DNA of 64,000 nucleotides from an uncultured Planctomycetaceae bacterium (GCA_937916515.1 CALFSX010000154.1:1-64000); one strand, 5' to 3'; shown: positions 17,710 to 26,805, counted from the first letter of the stretch. Notes: generated by a model not told the origin, from the sequence alone. A program made the numbers and translations.

Positions 17710-19082
17710 ATCAAGATCCTTATCAGCCTCAAGGCAGTGATTTGCAACTGAGCGTCCCGGTTTCAGGGCAGATCCCCGGAAGGCCTCAGCAGGCTCAGGT
17801 CGTTGGCGCGATGTACGTTGGTTATGCGATGTTTATGGTGTTGCGGATGGTTCCTGCCGTCGCGGGAACATCAATAACTGGTGACGCTTCCCTGGATGTC
17901 GGCGTTGGCGATTGGGGCCGAATTCTGGCCATGGGGACCATCGGCGCCGTGGTTGGCAAGTTTATCGGTGGGTATGCGGCTGATCGATTCGGTGGTCGAG
18001 TGACATTTTCGGTCGGACTGTTGGTGAGCGCTGTGGGGGTCGCTGCGTTTGCTGCCTCCAGCCAGGTGTGGATGTTTCAGGCAGCATTGTTTGTGGCGTT
18101 GATGGCCAAGTCGGCGGGTTGGCCTTCGATGGCTAAAATTATTGTGACAACGTTTCGTCCTGCCGAATATGGGCGTGTGTGGGGTGTTTTGGCGACGAGT
18201 TCGCGAGTGGGAACTTTGTTGGCGACATTTTGCCTTGGTGGTTTGCTGGGAGTGCTGTCGTGGCAGAGCATGCTGTACCTATCTGCCGTGGGCGGCGTGC
18301 TGCTGGCGTTTGCGTTTTTCGTAACGATCGAAATGGCAACACGGCGGCGAGGCGCGGTCGGTCCTGTGCTGGTTGCTGCCGATGAATCACAAACGGTGAA
18401 GGACGCTGGTGTGACGCCTCATCCATTGGACGGTTTGACGTTGATTCAGGCGGTACAGGTGTTTGTTCGAAGTTTTCAGTTCTGGATGATTTGCGGAAGC
18501 CTGATGGGGCTGACAATCATGTGGGACTTTCTGTTGATGGTGCCTCAGTACCTGCGAGACACATTGGGGATGGCTGCTGACGACGCATCGATGGCCTCGT
18601 CGGCTTTTCCGTTTGGTAGTCTGATTTCCGTGCTGGTGGGCGGGTTTGTGTTCGATAAGCTCAACCGTCGCTCAACCGCCTGGCTGATGGGAGCTTTATT
18701 AACGGTGGCGGCTGGCTGTATTCTTACCTTCTATCTGATGCCGGGATTTGGGTTATCGCAGCCCAGCATGAAGTACCTGTCCCTTGCTTTGTTGTTTGTT
18801 TTCGGGCTATGCGTTTCGCCGTGTTACTACATTCCGATGAGCGTTTACAGCATCGAATTCGGCGGACCTCATTCCGGCTTCCTGATTTCGCTGCTGGACG
18901 CGATCGGATTTGGTGCCACAGCCTTGTTTTATGGATTAGCGGGAGATTTGGCGGAGCAAAGTTGGGGGCTGTTCCTGAAGATCCTTTTAGCTGTCGCCGC
19001 CTGGTCGATGTTGACGACTCTGCTGTTCATGTTGGGCGAAGCGCGAAGCGACGAAAAGAAGTCCGCCGTTCAGGCTGAGTAG
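17706..19082 (+). CDS. MFS transporter, coupled to acyltransferase
   Basis: The product is a 12-helix major facilitator transporter. Its GGYAADRFGGR loop between helices 2 and 3 is the family signature. The general look, including the GWPSMAKIIVTTF segment, recalls the organophosphate:phosphate antiporter (GlpT/UhpT) branch. Start choice: an ATG at 17676 has no ribosome site. The GTG at 17706 has GGAAG six bases upstream and overlaps the acyltransferase stop by four bases (GTGA). It also gives the N-terminus NQDPYQPQG, similar to the NPYQ motif of planctomycete membrane proteins. That start gives 458 residues. Pairing with an acyltransferase suggests a lipid-related substrate, by inference. 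Confidence 0.85.
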   Translation: MNQDPYQPQGSDLQLSVPVSGQIPGRPQQAQVVGAMYVGYAMFMVLRMVPAVAGTSITGDASLDVGVGDWGRILAMGTIGAVVGKFIGGYAADRFGGRVTFSVGLLVSAVGVAAFAASSQVWMFQAALFVALMAKSAGWPSMAKIIVTTFRPAEYGRVWGVLATSSRVGTLLATFCLGGLLGVLSWQSMLYLSAVGGVLLAFAFFVTIEMATRRRGAVGPVLVAADESQTVKDAGVTPHPLDGLTLIQAVQVFVRSFQFWMICGSLMGLTIMWDFLLMVPQYLRDTLGMAADDASMASSAFPFGSLISVLVGGFVFDKLNRRSTAWLMGALLTVAAGCILTFYLMPGFGLSQPSMKYLSLALLFVFGLCVSPCYYIPMSVYSIEFGGPHSGFLISLLDAIGFGATALFYGLAGDLAEQSWGLFLKILLAVAAWSMLTTLLFMLGEARSDEKKSAVQAE

Positions 19083-19160
19083 GCTTGCGGTCGCTGCAGG
19101 TTTTCAGGCATTGGTCTGAGTTTTTACAGAACCGCATGGGCAGGTTGCCAATTGCTTCTG

Positions 19161-20255
19161 TCAGGTCAGTTGCAGATCTGCATAAATGGCTTCGTTAATC
19201 GCTCTATTTCGCCGTTGATGTTGGCCTTCACCGCAAAAGCCATTGGCAGCCCAGGCGACTACTAAGTTGTGTTCCGGATCGCAGAATCCCATCGCACACT
19301 GGGCTCCTCCATGTCCGAAACTGGCTGTGGAGCAATACTGGCTGAAGCCATAGGGGACGGTGTCGACGCCGTATTGGTTCGAATTCAGAATGACGCCTAG
19401 TCCAAAATCGATTGTATGTTGCAGCGTTGTATCGAACTGATTGACGCGTTGAGGCGTTGTTATCTGTTGAATCGTGTTTGCATCGAGCACGATGTAGGGG
19501 ATGTTGCGGTTTTGGCCAGTCAGCAGCATTTCGTAAAATCGGCCAAGTCCGGCGATTGGGCCGCGAATATTTCCGCCTGGCGATGTTTCGGTTAGCCAGC
19601 TTCCGCCGCTGTAGTCGCTAAAGACAAGTTGCCCTTTGTCTCGCAAATAGTACGTGGGCAGCCGGTCATTCAGTTGGGCAAGTTCTGCAGCTGGAATTCC
19701 GCACCATGCTTCGGTAATTCCCAGTGGCGCAAAAACTTCCTGTTGAAGGATCGAATTGATACCTCGCTGCTGCGGATCCGTGTTTTGCAGTACCGTGGCC
19801 AGCAGGAACCATGTACTTTGTGGCTGATAGGCGGCTTCAGTTGTGAGCCGTTCGATGGAGAGGATTCGATGCAGGATTTCAGATGGTGATGCGTGGGGCC
19901 AGCCAGTTTCGATGAGCGGAATACCGGAAGAATGGCTCAGCATTTGCCGCAGAGTAATACCTTCCAACGCAGTACCGTGAGCTTCCGGGATATAAGACTC
20001 AAGATCGTGGTCCAGTGAGAGTTGTCCTGAACTGCAGGCTTTCAAAACGGCAGCGGCGGTGACAGGTTTTCCAGCGGACCGCCACAACATCACAGTTTCA
20101 GCGGACATCGGTACACCCGGTGACGCTTCCCCGAAGCCATCGTTAACAAGTGTTTGCCCGTTCTGCGATACATACACCTGAACTGCGGTGTGCAGTCCAC
20201 GATTGATGCCTTCGTCGATGACCGCAGTAAGATTGGGGAAGGATGTTGCTGTCAT
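19161..20255 (-). CDS. Serine hydrolase of the beta-lactamase (class C-like) family
   Basis: The 364-residue protein has the penicillin-binding serine-hydrolase fold. The nucleophile motif SxxK is SAGK (Ser60, Lys63), a Tyr-containing second motif lies near YQPQSTW, and the third motif is HGG in FGHGGAQ close to the C-terminus. There is no signal peptide, so it is more likely a cytoplasmic esterase or lipase-like enzyme (EstB type) than a secreted beta-lactamase. It stands alone, convergent with the MFS gene. The substrate is unknown. Confidence 0.85.
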   Translation of the reverse strand: MTATSFPNLTAVIDEGINRGLHTAVQVYVSQNGQTLVNDGFGEASPGVPMSAETVMLWRSAGKPVTAAAVLKACSSGQLSLDHDLESYIPEAHGTALEGITLRQMLSHSSGIPLIETGWPHASPSEILHRILSIERLTTEAAYQPQSTWFLLATVLQNTDPQQRGINSILQQEVFAPLGITEAWCGIPAAELAQLNDRLPTYYLRDKGQLVFSDYSGGSWLTETSPGGNIRGPIAGLGRFYEMLLTGQNRNIPYIVLDANTIQQITTPQRVNQFDTTLQHTIDFGLGVILNSNQYGVDTVPYGFSQYCSTASFGHGGAQCAMGFCDPEHNLVVAWAANGFCGEGQHQRRNRAINEAIYADLQLT

Positions 20256-20335
20256 CAGGTGTGCATAACTTGAAGAGAAATTGTATCGGCGATGTTTGTC
20301 ACGGGCACGAATGGCGATCGCGTGGCATGTCGTTG

Positions 20336-20938
20336 TTATGTTGGTAGTCCACGTTCTTCGCGAATGCGACGCACTTCTTCCAGCACCGAGTCGACCACAC
20401 CTGAATGCTTTGAAATTGCGGCAAACTGAGCGACGTTTGTAAGCACGTTAACAATGGCCGTCAGGATAGCGCCGAAGAAATGAAACTGCCGACCGGACAA
20501 TCCCCAGACGCCGTCCAGTGACAGCGGCGTGGCAGGATCGGCGACGGCTCCCAGAGCTCCTGTTGCGATCAGCAAGCCAATGCACAGGGTCATTCCAGGC
20601 AATGTTCCGTACTTGATGCGCTGGCTTTCTTTGTACCACGAATCTCCCAGCGAATAGGCGTTGCTGGTTTCTTCAAGCCAGCGCCCGGTTCCCATAAAGT
20701 AGGTGAGACTGATGGCATGTACCAACGTGGCAAATGTTAAAGCTGCCAGTCCGATTAACATGTGCGTGCTGATTCGAGATTGGGTGGCTTTGTCGAGGCT
20801 TTTTGCATCGCCAACATTCAGGCCAAAAACGACGGCCAGAATCAGCAGGCAGGATGCAAGTATGGCGAGAGTTAGAAAGATTCGTTTCACGTTGGGAAAT
20901 TCGCAATTCTGGATTTTTGCGTGGATGTTAGCTGACAC
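20336..20938 (-). CDS. Four-helix membrane protein of unknown function
   Basis: The 200-residue protein has hydrophobic segments near residues 20-40, 58-80, 112-132 and 148-170, and ends in a charged helix (VVDSVLEEVRRIREERG). The conserved-looking part is SLTYFMGTGRWLEETSNAY between helices 2 and 3, which could be a cofactor or metal site, but no family is recognised. It is followed, 80 bases on, by the start of the serine hydrolase gene on the same strand, so cotranscription is possible. Confidence 0.65.
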   Translation of the reverse strand: MSANIHAKIQNCEFPNVKRIFLTLAILASCLLILAVVFGLNVGDAKSLDKATQSRISTHMLIGLAALTFATLVHAISLTYFMGTGRWLEETSNAYSLGDSWYKESQRIKYGTLPGMTLCIGLLIATGALGAVADPATPLSLDGVWGLSGRQFHFFGAILTAIVNVLTNVAQFAAISKHSGVVDSVLEEVRRIREERGLPT

Positions 20939-21066
20939 CGAATTCGCTTGATAGAAGCCAATAGCGGTACGTCACGAACGATCGCGTACGGGGATTTGTT
21001 GCCATGAGCAGGTCGAGTCTGACCCCCGCCTCAGCGACCATCATAGAGCCGAGTTTAGGTCTCAAC

Positions 21067-21113
21067 AAAAAGCAAGCTGCGGTTCTTTTCATTGAGAAAG
21101 AAACCGCAGCTTG
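21067..21113 (-). terminator. Rho-independent terminator
   Basis: A perfect 12-base stem (CAAGCTGCGGTT at 21073-21084 and its complement at 21102-21113) is followed on the minus strand by TTTTT (21067-21071). It lies about 95 bases beyond the stop of the 21207-22097 gene and fits an intrinsic terminator for it. Confidence 0.8.
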
Positions 21114-21206
21114 AAGTTAAACCTAAGGAATTGCGCTCGCCGTGGCGGCAATTCGACATGTCTTGCTATCCGGCAGGCGTTTTTCCCTGGCGAATCGTTT
21201 CTGGTG

Positions 21207-22097
21207 TTATTGAACCAACGTCATGGCAGTGGCCTGCTGAATGGATTGATTGAACGTCTGCCCGTTAGCGGTTTCGATTTTCATGGCCATTGTCAGGTCG
21301 AGGCGAGACTTGGTCACTCGACCCTGCACGATGTTGAAAGTGACCTGTCCGCGACCTTCTGAGTTGGTGAGGGTCATCTTGACTGGTGCTCCTTCCTTTG
21401 GTGTGACTGAAATCTGTGGAACCACGTTAATGAGTGCGTTGCCCATTTCGTCTCGCCCCGCATAGGTCATCGTTGAGTTGATGGACATTGTGCCAAACGG
21501 CAACTGAATCGACTGTTGACTGGTCCATGAGTCGTTTTGTACGACAGGGCTGTTGGGCAAAGTGACGGCAGACTGCTTCATCATTTGCTTGAGAGTGTCC
21601 TCGTTCAACGCCGCGGCGTTACCTGCTGCTGACTGTCGAATTGTATCCAACAATTCAGCCGGGACGGTGACGTTGTCGATCTGTCCGTCTGGTCGCATTG
21701 TAACCGTGAATGGCTTGTTGACGATCTTTTGAAAGGTGTCACCCATGGATGCAATCAGTGGATTATCCGGCAGTGTTTTTGACGCGGTGTCGAATTCCAA
21801 AAGTCCGGCGGGACCGCCTTCTGATTTCATGCGGATTCGATCAACCACCTGGTTCATCACGGTGTCGCCACCGGCTGCTACGCTAAGTACCTGCCATGAC
21901 ATGTCCATCGATTGATTCATCGTTTGATTGACTTCGTTGTCACCAATCTTCATTGAGGTCTTCATGTTTTGGACAACGTTGTATTTAACGTTTTCCTGAG
22001 GACGAAATTTCCAACGCAGTGATTCCTGCCCGTTGACATTTTGAATCGGCAGGACAAACAGAACAGTGGACAGAAATGCGATTGGTCGAATGGACAT
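21207..22097 (-). CDS. Secreted protein, DUF6263-like
   Basis: This is a 296-residue exported protein: residues 1-23 are a Sec signal peptide ending NVNGQ. The mature part is beta-rich and Met/Gln/Thr-rich. It begins LRWKFRPQENVKYNVVQNM, the type of opening seen in DUF6263 proteins, which planctomycetes carry in numbers; this assignment is from pattern memory. No enzymatic motif is visible. It is followed by a strong terminator and looks monocistronic. A periplasmic or cell-envelope location is likely. Confidence 0.75.
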   Translation of the reverse strand: MSIRPIAFLSTVLFVLPIQNVNGQESLRWKFRPQENVKYNVVQNMKTSMKIGDNEVNQTMNQSMDMSWQVLSVAAGGDTVMNQVVDRIRMKSEGGPAGLLEFDTASKTLPDNPLIASMGDTFQKIVNKPFTVTMRPDGQIDNVTVPAELLDTIRQSAAGNAAALNEDTLKQMMKQSAVTLPNSPVVQNDSWTSQQSIQLPFGTMSINSTMTYAGRDEMGNALINVVPQISVTPKEGAPVKMTLTNSEGRGQVTFNIVQGRVTKSRLDLTMAMKIETANGQTFNQSIQQATAMTLVQ

Positions 22098-22250
22098 AGG
22101 TTACTCCAGAGGAACTTTCTGGGCGGGGTGAAATTAAGGTGGTATTCGATTCACGGATGCAACGTGCCAGATGGTAAGCAGGGCTTACGAATGCCGCCAA
22201 CGGCACCTGTAAAAGTGACATCCGGAATTTTAACTGACGTGGAACGTAGA

Positions 22251-22287
22251 ACCGGCAGCGATCACACCTTATGCGATTACTGCCGGT
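22251..22287 (-). terminator. Possible hairpin terminator after rbsD/fucU-like gene
   Basis: The arms ACCGGCAG and CTGCCGGT (eight bases) pair around a 21-base interior that can add a few pairs. It lies 55 bases past the stop of the mutarotase gene. Only a short T-poor tail follows, so termination is uncertain. Confidence 0.4.
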
Positions 22288-22341
22288 CGAAGTGTACATT
22301 AGATTGTCGTTATCGCTCAAAGCCAGTTCCGGCGGCTTTGG

Positions 22342-22794
22342 CTATTCTCCCGCTCGTCGGACACCAACGGTTAGCAACAGGTTTGCCCAGAGTGCCTGGT
22401 CTCCCGTTTGTATTGTCAGGACATGGTCCCGAGACGCCACGGCATCGTAAAAGTCCCAGCGTTGAATGGGTTTAAGTTCGATATCGGATTTTGCGTTGGT
22501 CAGGATTTCTCGGTATTCGTTCCAGACCGGAGGGTCCTGTTCCAGTTTGTACGGGTCGTCGTCAGGCATTCCCATGGTGTTGACGGCTTCGATTGGCACG
22601 GAATTCAACAAGACTTTAAAGACCTGAGCTACCGAAAGCAGCCCCGGTGCAAGGTTAAGGCTGACCAACTGTGCGCCCGGACCGATGGCCGAAGATGCGG
22701 GATAGTTGCCGTCTGCGATGAGAATTTTTGAGCTGTGTCCGGCTCTGGCGACAATGGCCGAGATTTCCGGGTGAATCAATTCAGACTTCAGCAT
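22342..22794 (-). CDS. RbsD/FucU family sugar mutarotase
   Basis: The 150-residue protein belongs to the RbsD/FucU family, which interconverts anomers of ribose or fucose. It begins with HPEISAIVARAGHSSKILIADGNYP, typical of the family; His20 is the likely catalytic residue and Asp28 a sugar ligand. The C-terminal WANLLLTVGV fits the FucU-like side. A TIM-barrel isomerase gene lies 18 bases upstream on the same strand, suggesting a small sugar-processing operon. The fold forms cytoplasmic decamers in studied members. Whether the substrate is fucose, ribose or another sugar cannot be told. Confidence 0.9.
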   Translation of the reverse strand: MLKSELIHPEISAIVARAGHSSKILIADGNYPASSAIGPGAQLVSLNLAPGLLSVAQVFKVLLNSVPIEAVNTMGMPDDDPYKLEQDPPVWNEYREILTNAKSDIELKPIQRWDFYDAVASRDHVLTIQTGDQALWANLLLTVGVRRAGE

Positions 22795-22812
22795 GATTGT
22801 TTCCTGTGTTTG

Positions 22813-23631
22813 TTACGTACGAAAAACGGCATTGAATGTTTCGATTGTCTGACGAGCTGCCTGATACGAATCCGGGATCGGAAATGCTTCCGCACAGGCG
22901 TAACCGTCGTAGTCGATGTCAGCCAGTGCCTGAGCGATTGGAGCGTAATTCATATGGCCCCGCCCTGCTGCCTGTCGGTTGGAATCGACGAAGTGAACGT
23001 GACCAATGTGTTTGCCGCCGTCTCGCAGGCCATCGGCGATGCTGGTTTCTTCGATGTTCATGTGGAACAGGTCTGCCAGTAAGAGCACATTATCTGTGGC
23101 TAATGGTGCCAGAAGTTCGACACCTTCCTTCATCGTTGTCGCCAGATTTGTTTCATAGCGGTTAAGTGGTTCGTAAAAGAGTCGTGTGCCCAAACCTTTG
23201 GCATGCTCGCCGAGAACATTCAGACTGTCGCGAAGGTAGCTTAGTGCGGTGGCTTTATCTGTAACGGCGTCCCACTTGCCCTGCATGGACCCAATGATGG
23301 CGGGCGCACCATAGGGGGCTCCTGCTTCGATAATACCACGAATAAAATCACAGGCTTTTGCACGCCTCGCGGCATCTGCGTCGCACAAATGCAGACCGTG
23401 TTTGACCATGCCAGCTCCCGTGCCAACCGCTGCAAGGCTGAGGTTGTGTTTCGCCAGCAGTTCGGCCAATGGCAGAGCATTGAGGGCTTCAGGTGATGGA
23501 GCAAAAATTTCGACCGCGTCAAAGCCAAGCTCGGCGGCTTTCTCGCAGCCCGCTGCCACGTCGTCATGAAAAACGAAAGGCCCTTTGCGAGCTTCTTCTA
23601 CAATGCTGATGGTGACGGCAGACTTGATCAT
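22813..23631 (-). CDS. TIM-barrel sugar isomerase/epimerase (hydroxypyruvate isomerase-like)
   Basis: The 272-residue protein has the xylose isomerase-like TIM-barrel fold (AP endonuclease 2 superfamily). Metal-binding acidic residues are visible in LFYEPLNRYE (Glu after strand 5), LLADLFHMNIEE (Asp and His), HVHFVDSNR and the final CAEAF. This pattern is close to hydroxypyruvate isomerases and 3-epimerases such as tagatose or psicose epimerase. Its coupling to the mutarotase gene 18 bases downstream argues for free sugar as substrate. It is cytoplasmic and probably binds a divalent metal. Confidence 0.85.
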   Translation of the reverse strand: MIKSAVTISIVEEARKGPFVFHDDVAAGCEKAAELGFDAVEIFAPSPEALNALPLAELLAKHNLSLAAVGTGAGMVKHGLHLCDADAARRAKACDFIRGIIEAGAPYGAPAIIGSMQGKWDAVTDKATALSYLRDSLNVLGEHAKGLGTRLFYEPLNRYETNLATTMKEGVELLAPLATDNVLLLADLFHMNIEETSIADGLRDGGKHIGHVHFVDSNRQAAGRGHMNYAPIAQALADIDYDGYACAEAFPIPDSYQAARQTIETFNAVFRT

Positions 23632-23758
23632 GGAACTTGACTTTGTGGTAGAGTGAATGAACGGCTTGCAGCAGATATCGCTGTGTGGCTGCCGAAACGC
23701 ATGGCAACGTTGGCGGCGTCCAAAGGTTGAGTTTGCTGGTGAAACTTTTTGTTGAATC

Positions 23759-23840
23759 GAACCTGTTCAGTTTGGGGCAGGTTGTCCAGGCGACAACGCA
23801 GTGTTTCCGTGCGGCAACTCGAATGGTCTGAGGCAACGTC
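23759..23840 (+). repeat. Dispersed intergenic repeat, copy E
   Basis: This copy reads gaacctgttcagtttggggc, then the core ggcgacaacgcagtgtttcc, then cggcaactcgaatggtctgaggca. Left block, core and tail align with copies B and C at lower identity, suggesting an older copy. It lies between the sugar-isomerase and hisD genes. Confidence 0.6.
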
Positions 23841-23856
23841 TTGTTTGGTTACGTTA

Positions 23857-25233
23857 TTAGTGAGGCAAGCGAATATCAACGCTGGCGCTGTGAGCTGTCA
23901 GGCCTTCTTTTTCAGCCATCATGCGAACTCGATCAGCATCGCCCTGCAACGCTTTCTGATCGTAGCAGATGACAGAACTGCGTTTCAGGAAGTCGGTTGA
24001 CGCCAGTCCGTTGGCGAATCGCGCCGTTCCGCCGGTTGGCAAAACGTGAGATGGACCGGCAATGTAGTCTCCCAGTGCGACGGGAGTGAAGTGCCCCATG
24101 AAGATGGCTCCCGCGTTTTGAATTTTGCTAAGCATTGATTCTGCATCGTCCATAGAAATATGCAGATGTTCAGGGGCCAGCAGGTCAGTCAGTTCAGCAG
24201 CTTCCTGTTGGTCGCGAGCCAGAATTAAAGCGCCGTAATCTTCCAGACTCTGTCGCGCCAAATCACCTCGCCCAAGTTTTGCCAGCTGATTTTCGAGAGC
24301 CTGTTTGACCTGTTCGATAAGCGGTGCGTGCCATGTCACCAAAACGCCGGAACCCGGGCTGTGTTCAGCTTGAGAGATCAAGTCTGCGGCGACAAATTCC
24401 GGGTTCGCTGTTTCGTCGGCAAGTACAATCACTTCGCTGGGGCCGGCGATGCTGTCGATATCGACGTCGCCGAACACTCGCTGCTTGGCCAACGCGACAA
24501 ACAGGTTTCCCGGTCCAACAATTTTGTCGACTCGCCTGATACCCTCAACTCCGTACGCCAAAGCGGCAACAGCTTGAGCTCCACCAACTCGATACACTTC
24601 AGTAATGCCGATTTCATGGCACGTTGCCAGCATGTCGTTGTTGTATCCTCCGAAGTCTGTGGGGGGCACGACGACAGCAATTTCCTTAACGCCAGCTGTC
24701 ATAGCAGGCACGGCTGTCATCAGCACCGTTGATGGATACGCGGCCGCTCCGCCGGGTACGCAAATGCCAATGCGTTTCATTGGCAGGTAGCGTTGGCGAA
24801 GTTCTACCGTGCCGCCATTGACCTGACGAACAACTTTGGCGTTCTGCGGCAATACGGCTGATTGGAACTCGTCAACGTTATCGCGAATTCTGCGTACTGT
24901 ATCCAGAAATTCGGGTGATACGGCCTTTGATGCCGCCTGCAGTTCTTCCCGCGAGACAACCATTGTTTTGGGTGTCAGCTGTTTTCGGTCAAGTCGAGCG
25001 GTGTAGTCCAGCAGTGCATCGACGCCCTTTGTGCGGACTTCTTCGCAAATGCGTGCAACCACTTCGCGCGGACTGAGTGCTTCTCCAAACAGCTCAATGG
25101 TGCGTTGCTTACCAGCTTCTGAAACGACGTCGCCGCGAGGGCTGAGTTTGTCGCGTAGTTCTTTCAACAGCTGTTTTGCGTCGCTCTGGCGGCAGTCGAT
25201 GGACGTAATTTTTAGTGGTGAATTGTCGGACAT
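23857..25233 (-). CDS. hisD: Histidinol dehydrogenase
   Basis: HisD carries out the last two steps of histidine biosynthesis, oxidising L-histidinol to histidine with NAD+. The 458-residue protein includes CVPGGAAAYPSTVLM, the long signature around VDKIVGPGNLFVALAKQ and GPSEVIVLADETA. The zinc-site regions are LISQAEHSPGS and LAPEHLHISMDD. Length is slightly above the common 430 residues because of a longer N-terminus. It is not linked to hisA and hisH, which lie about 24 kb away in this window. Confidence 0.96.
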   Translation of the reverse strand: MSDNSPLKITSIDCRQSDAKQLLKELRDKLSPRGDVVSEAGKQRTIELFGEALSPREVVARICEEVRTKGVDALLDYTARLDRKQLTPKTMVVSREELQAASKAVSPEFLDTVRRIRDNVDEFQSAVLPQNAKVVRQVNGGTVELRQRYLPMKRIGICVPGGAAAYPSTVLMTAVPAMTAGVKEIAVVVPPTDFGGYNNDMLATCHEIGITEVYRVGGAQAVAALAYGVEGIRRVDKIVGPGNLFVALAKQRVFGDVDIDSIAGPSEVIVLADETANPEFVAADLISQAEHSPGSGVLVTWHAPLIEQVKQALENQLAKLGRGDLARQSLEDYGALILARDQQEAAELTDLLAPEHLHISMDDAESMLSKIQNAGAIFMGHFTPVALGDYIAGPSHVLPTGGTARFANGLASTDFLKRSSVICYDQKALQGDADRVRMMAEKEGLTAHSASVDIRLPH

Positions 25234-25553
25234 GGTTTCAAATGCTGAGAGGCTGATTTTTCAAAGCGGCAAGTTGATGTCGTTCGTTGATGGAACGTGT
25301 GTCGAGATTGAACCGCCGAAGTGCCGGAAGTACAGTGCCATGATGTGGTTTTTCGCGGGGAATTGTTCGTTTCCCGCAGATCGCGTTAGTATTGTCTCAT
25401 CGCTGAGCATTCTGTTTCCAGACATTGTGTGTGGCAGTTGTCATTGGTTGATGACCGATTTCGGCGAACGAGATCCCTGTATTTCAAAATGAAGCACGTT
25501 CCTGACGATCTGCCTAACCGCAACTCGTCGTGGAATTCAATCGGAATTCTATA
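25234..25553. other. hisD-ltaE divergent intergenic region
   Basis: This 320-base gap lies between divergent hisD and the threonine aldolase gene. Apart from the necessary promoters I see no repeat, riboswitch or hairpin with a T-run. Confidence 0.4.
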
Positions 25554-26627
25554 ATGATCGACTTAAGAAGCGATACCGTCACGCGACCAACCGCTGCCAT
25601 GAAACAGGCAATGATGGACGCCGAAGTTGGCGATGACGTGATGGGTGAAGATCCGACGGTTAATCGACTGGAATTCATGGTTGCCGAACTGCTTGGCAAA
25701 GAAGCGGCGGTTTTTGGGTGTTCGGGCACTCAGACGAATCAAATGGGGGTTCGAGCACACTGTGTTCCCGGCGATGAATTGCTGATTAACGAAACCGGGC
25801 ATATCGGCATCTTTGAAGCTGGCGGACCGGCCGTTTTAAGTGGAGTAACGGTTCGCCAGATCGCAGCCCCCCAAGGCATGCTTAGCGTGGCAGATCTGGA
25901 CGGTAAACCTCGCGTTGACGACCAGCACTACTGTCGGACTCGGCTGGTTTGCCTTGAAAACACAACCAACATTGCCGGAGGATTCATTTATCCGCTGCAG
26001 CAGTTGCAGGATGTTTCTGAATGGGCGCGGTCGAATGGGCTGAAAATGCACCTTGATGGAGCTCGGTTCTTCAACGCGACGGTTGGTGGTGGATATTCGC
26101 CAGCCGAAATGGCGGCTTGCTTTGATACAGTTTCGATCTGTTTCAGCAAGGGGCTGGGGTGTCCGGTGGGCTCGATTCTGGTCGGTTCAAAGCCGGAGAT
26201 CCGATTGGCTCGCAGAGCCCGAAAAATGTTCGGTGGAGCGATGCGGCAATCCGGAATTGTCGCGGCAGCTGCCGTTTACGCTTTGGAAAACCATATAGAC
26301 CGGCTGCAACTGGATCACGATAATGCAAAACAGCTGTCGTTCGGGCTGGCTGCTATTGATGGGATTACAGCGTGGCCGGAACAGACGGAATCGAACCTTG
26401 TGTTTATGGAGTTGGAAAACGAGCTGGGAACCGCCGTGCAGTTTGCAGCCGCACTTAAAGAACGAGGTGTACTGGTTGGTCCGATGGGTGGTCAGCGCGT
26501 TCGATTGGTGACTCACATCGATATTGATAGTTCAGATATTCCCAAAGTCATTGACGCCGTCAAAGATTGTGTCAGAGAGGGATTTGCTGAACGAGCCTTA
26601 ACTGGTTCCGGGCCGTATTCAAAGTAG
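25554..26627 (+). CDS. ltaE: Low-specificity L-threonine aldolase
   Basis: This PLP-dependent fold-type I enzyme cleaves L-threonine or L-allo-threonine into glycine and acetaldehyde. The protein opens with IDLRSDTVTRPTAAM, the standard family start, so the ATG at 25554 is preferred to one eight codons earlier. The cofactor aspartate is in HLDGARFFNA (Asp168). The Schiff-base lysine is Lys199 in CFSKGLGCPVGS. At 357 residues it has normal length. It is cytoplasmic and monocistronic, with repeat copy F downstream. Confidence 0.95.
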   Translation: MIDLRSDTVTRPTAAMKQAMMDAEVGDDVMGEDPTVNRLEFMVAELLGKEAAVFGCSGTQTNQMGVRAHCVPGDELLINETGHIGIFEAGGPAVLSGVTVRQIAAPQGMLSVADLDGKPRVDDQHYCRTRLVCLENTTNIAGGFIYPLQQLQDVSEWARSNGLKMHLDGARFFNATVGGGYSPAEMAACFDTVSICFSKGLGCPVGSILVGSKPEIRLARRARKMFGGAMRQSGIVAAAAVYALENHIDRLQLDHDNAKQLSFGLAAIDGITAWPEQTESNLVFMELENELGTAVQFAAALKERGVLVGPMGGQRVRLVTHIDIDSSDIPKVIDAVKDCVREGFAERALTGSGPYSK

Positions 26628-26700
26628 TTCTCTGCAGCTGGAAAATGCATCACTGAAGAATCGCAATTCGTGCGGAATCACTCAGGTGGCTTTTGTCGCA

Positions 26701-26790
26701 GCGAACATGGTGTCGCAGTAGCAATGTTTCTAAGCGACAACGTAGCATTTCCGAGCCGTAGCTTGAGTTGAAGTCAAGGGCCATGCCCGC
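26701..26790 (+). repeat. Dispersed intergenic repeat, copy F (degenerate)
   Basis: The core taagcgacaacgtagcattt and a ccgagccgtagcttgagttg stretch are recognisable. The terminal hairpin is decayed to gtcaagggccatgcccgcg. It ends about 15 bases before the next ATG, so it may contribute to that gene's leader. Confidence 0.55.
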
Positions 26791-26805
26791 GTTAAAGGAT
26801 TTGAT

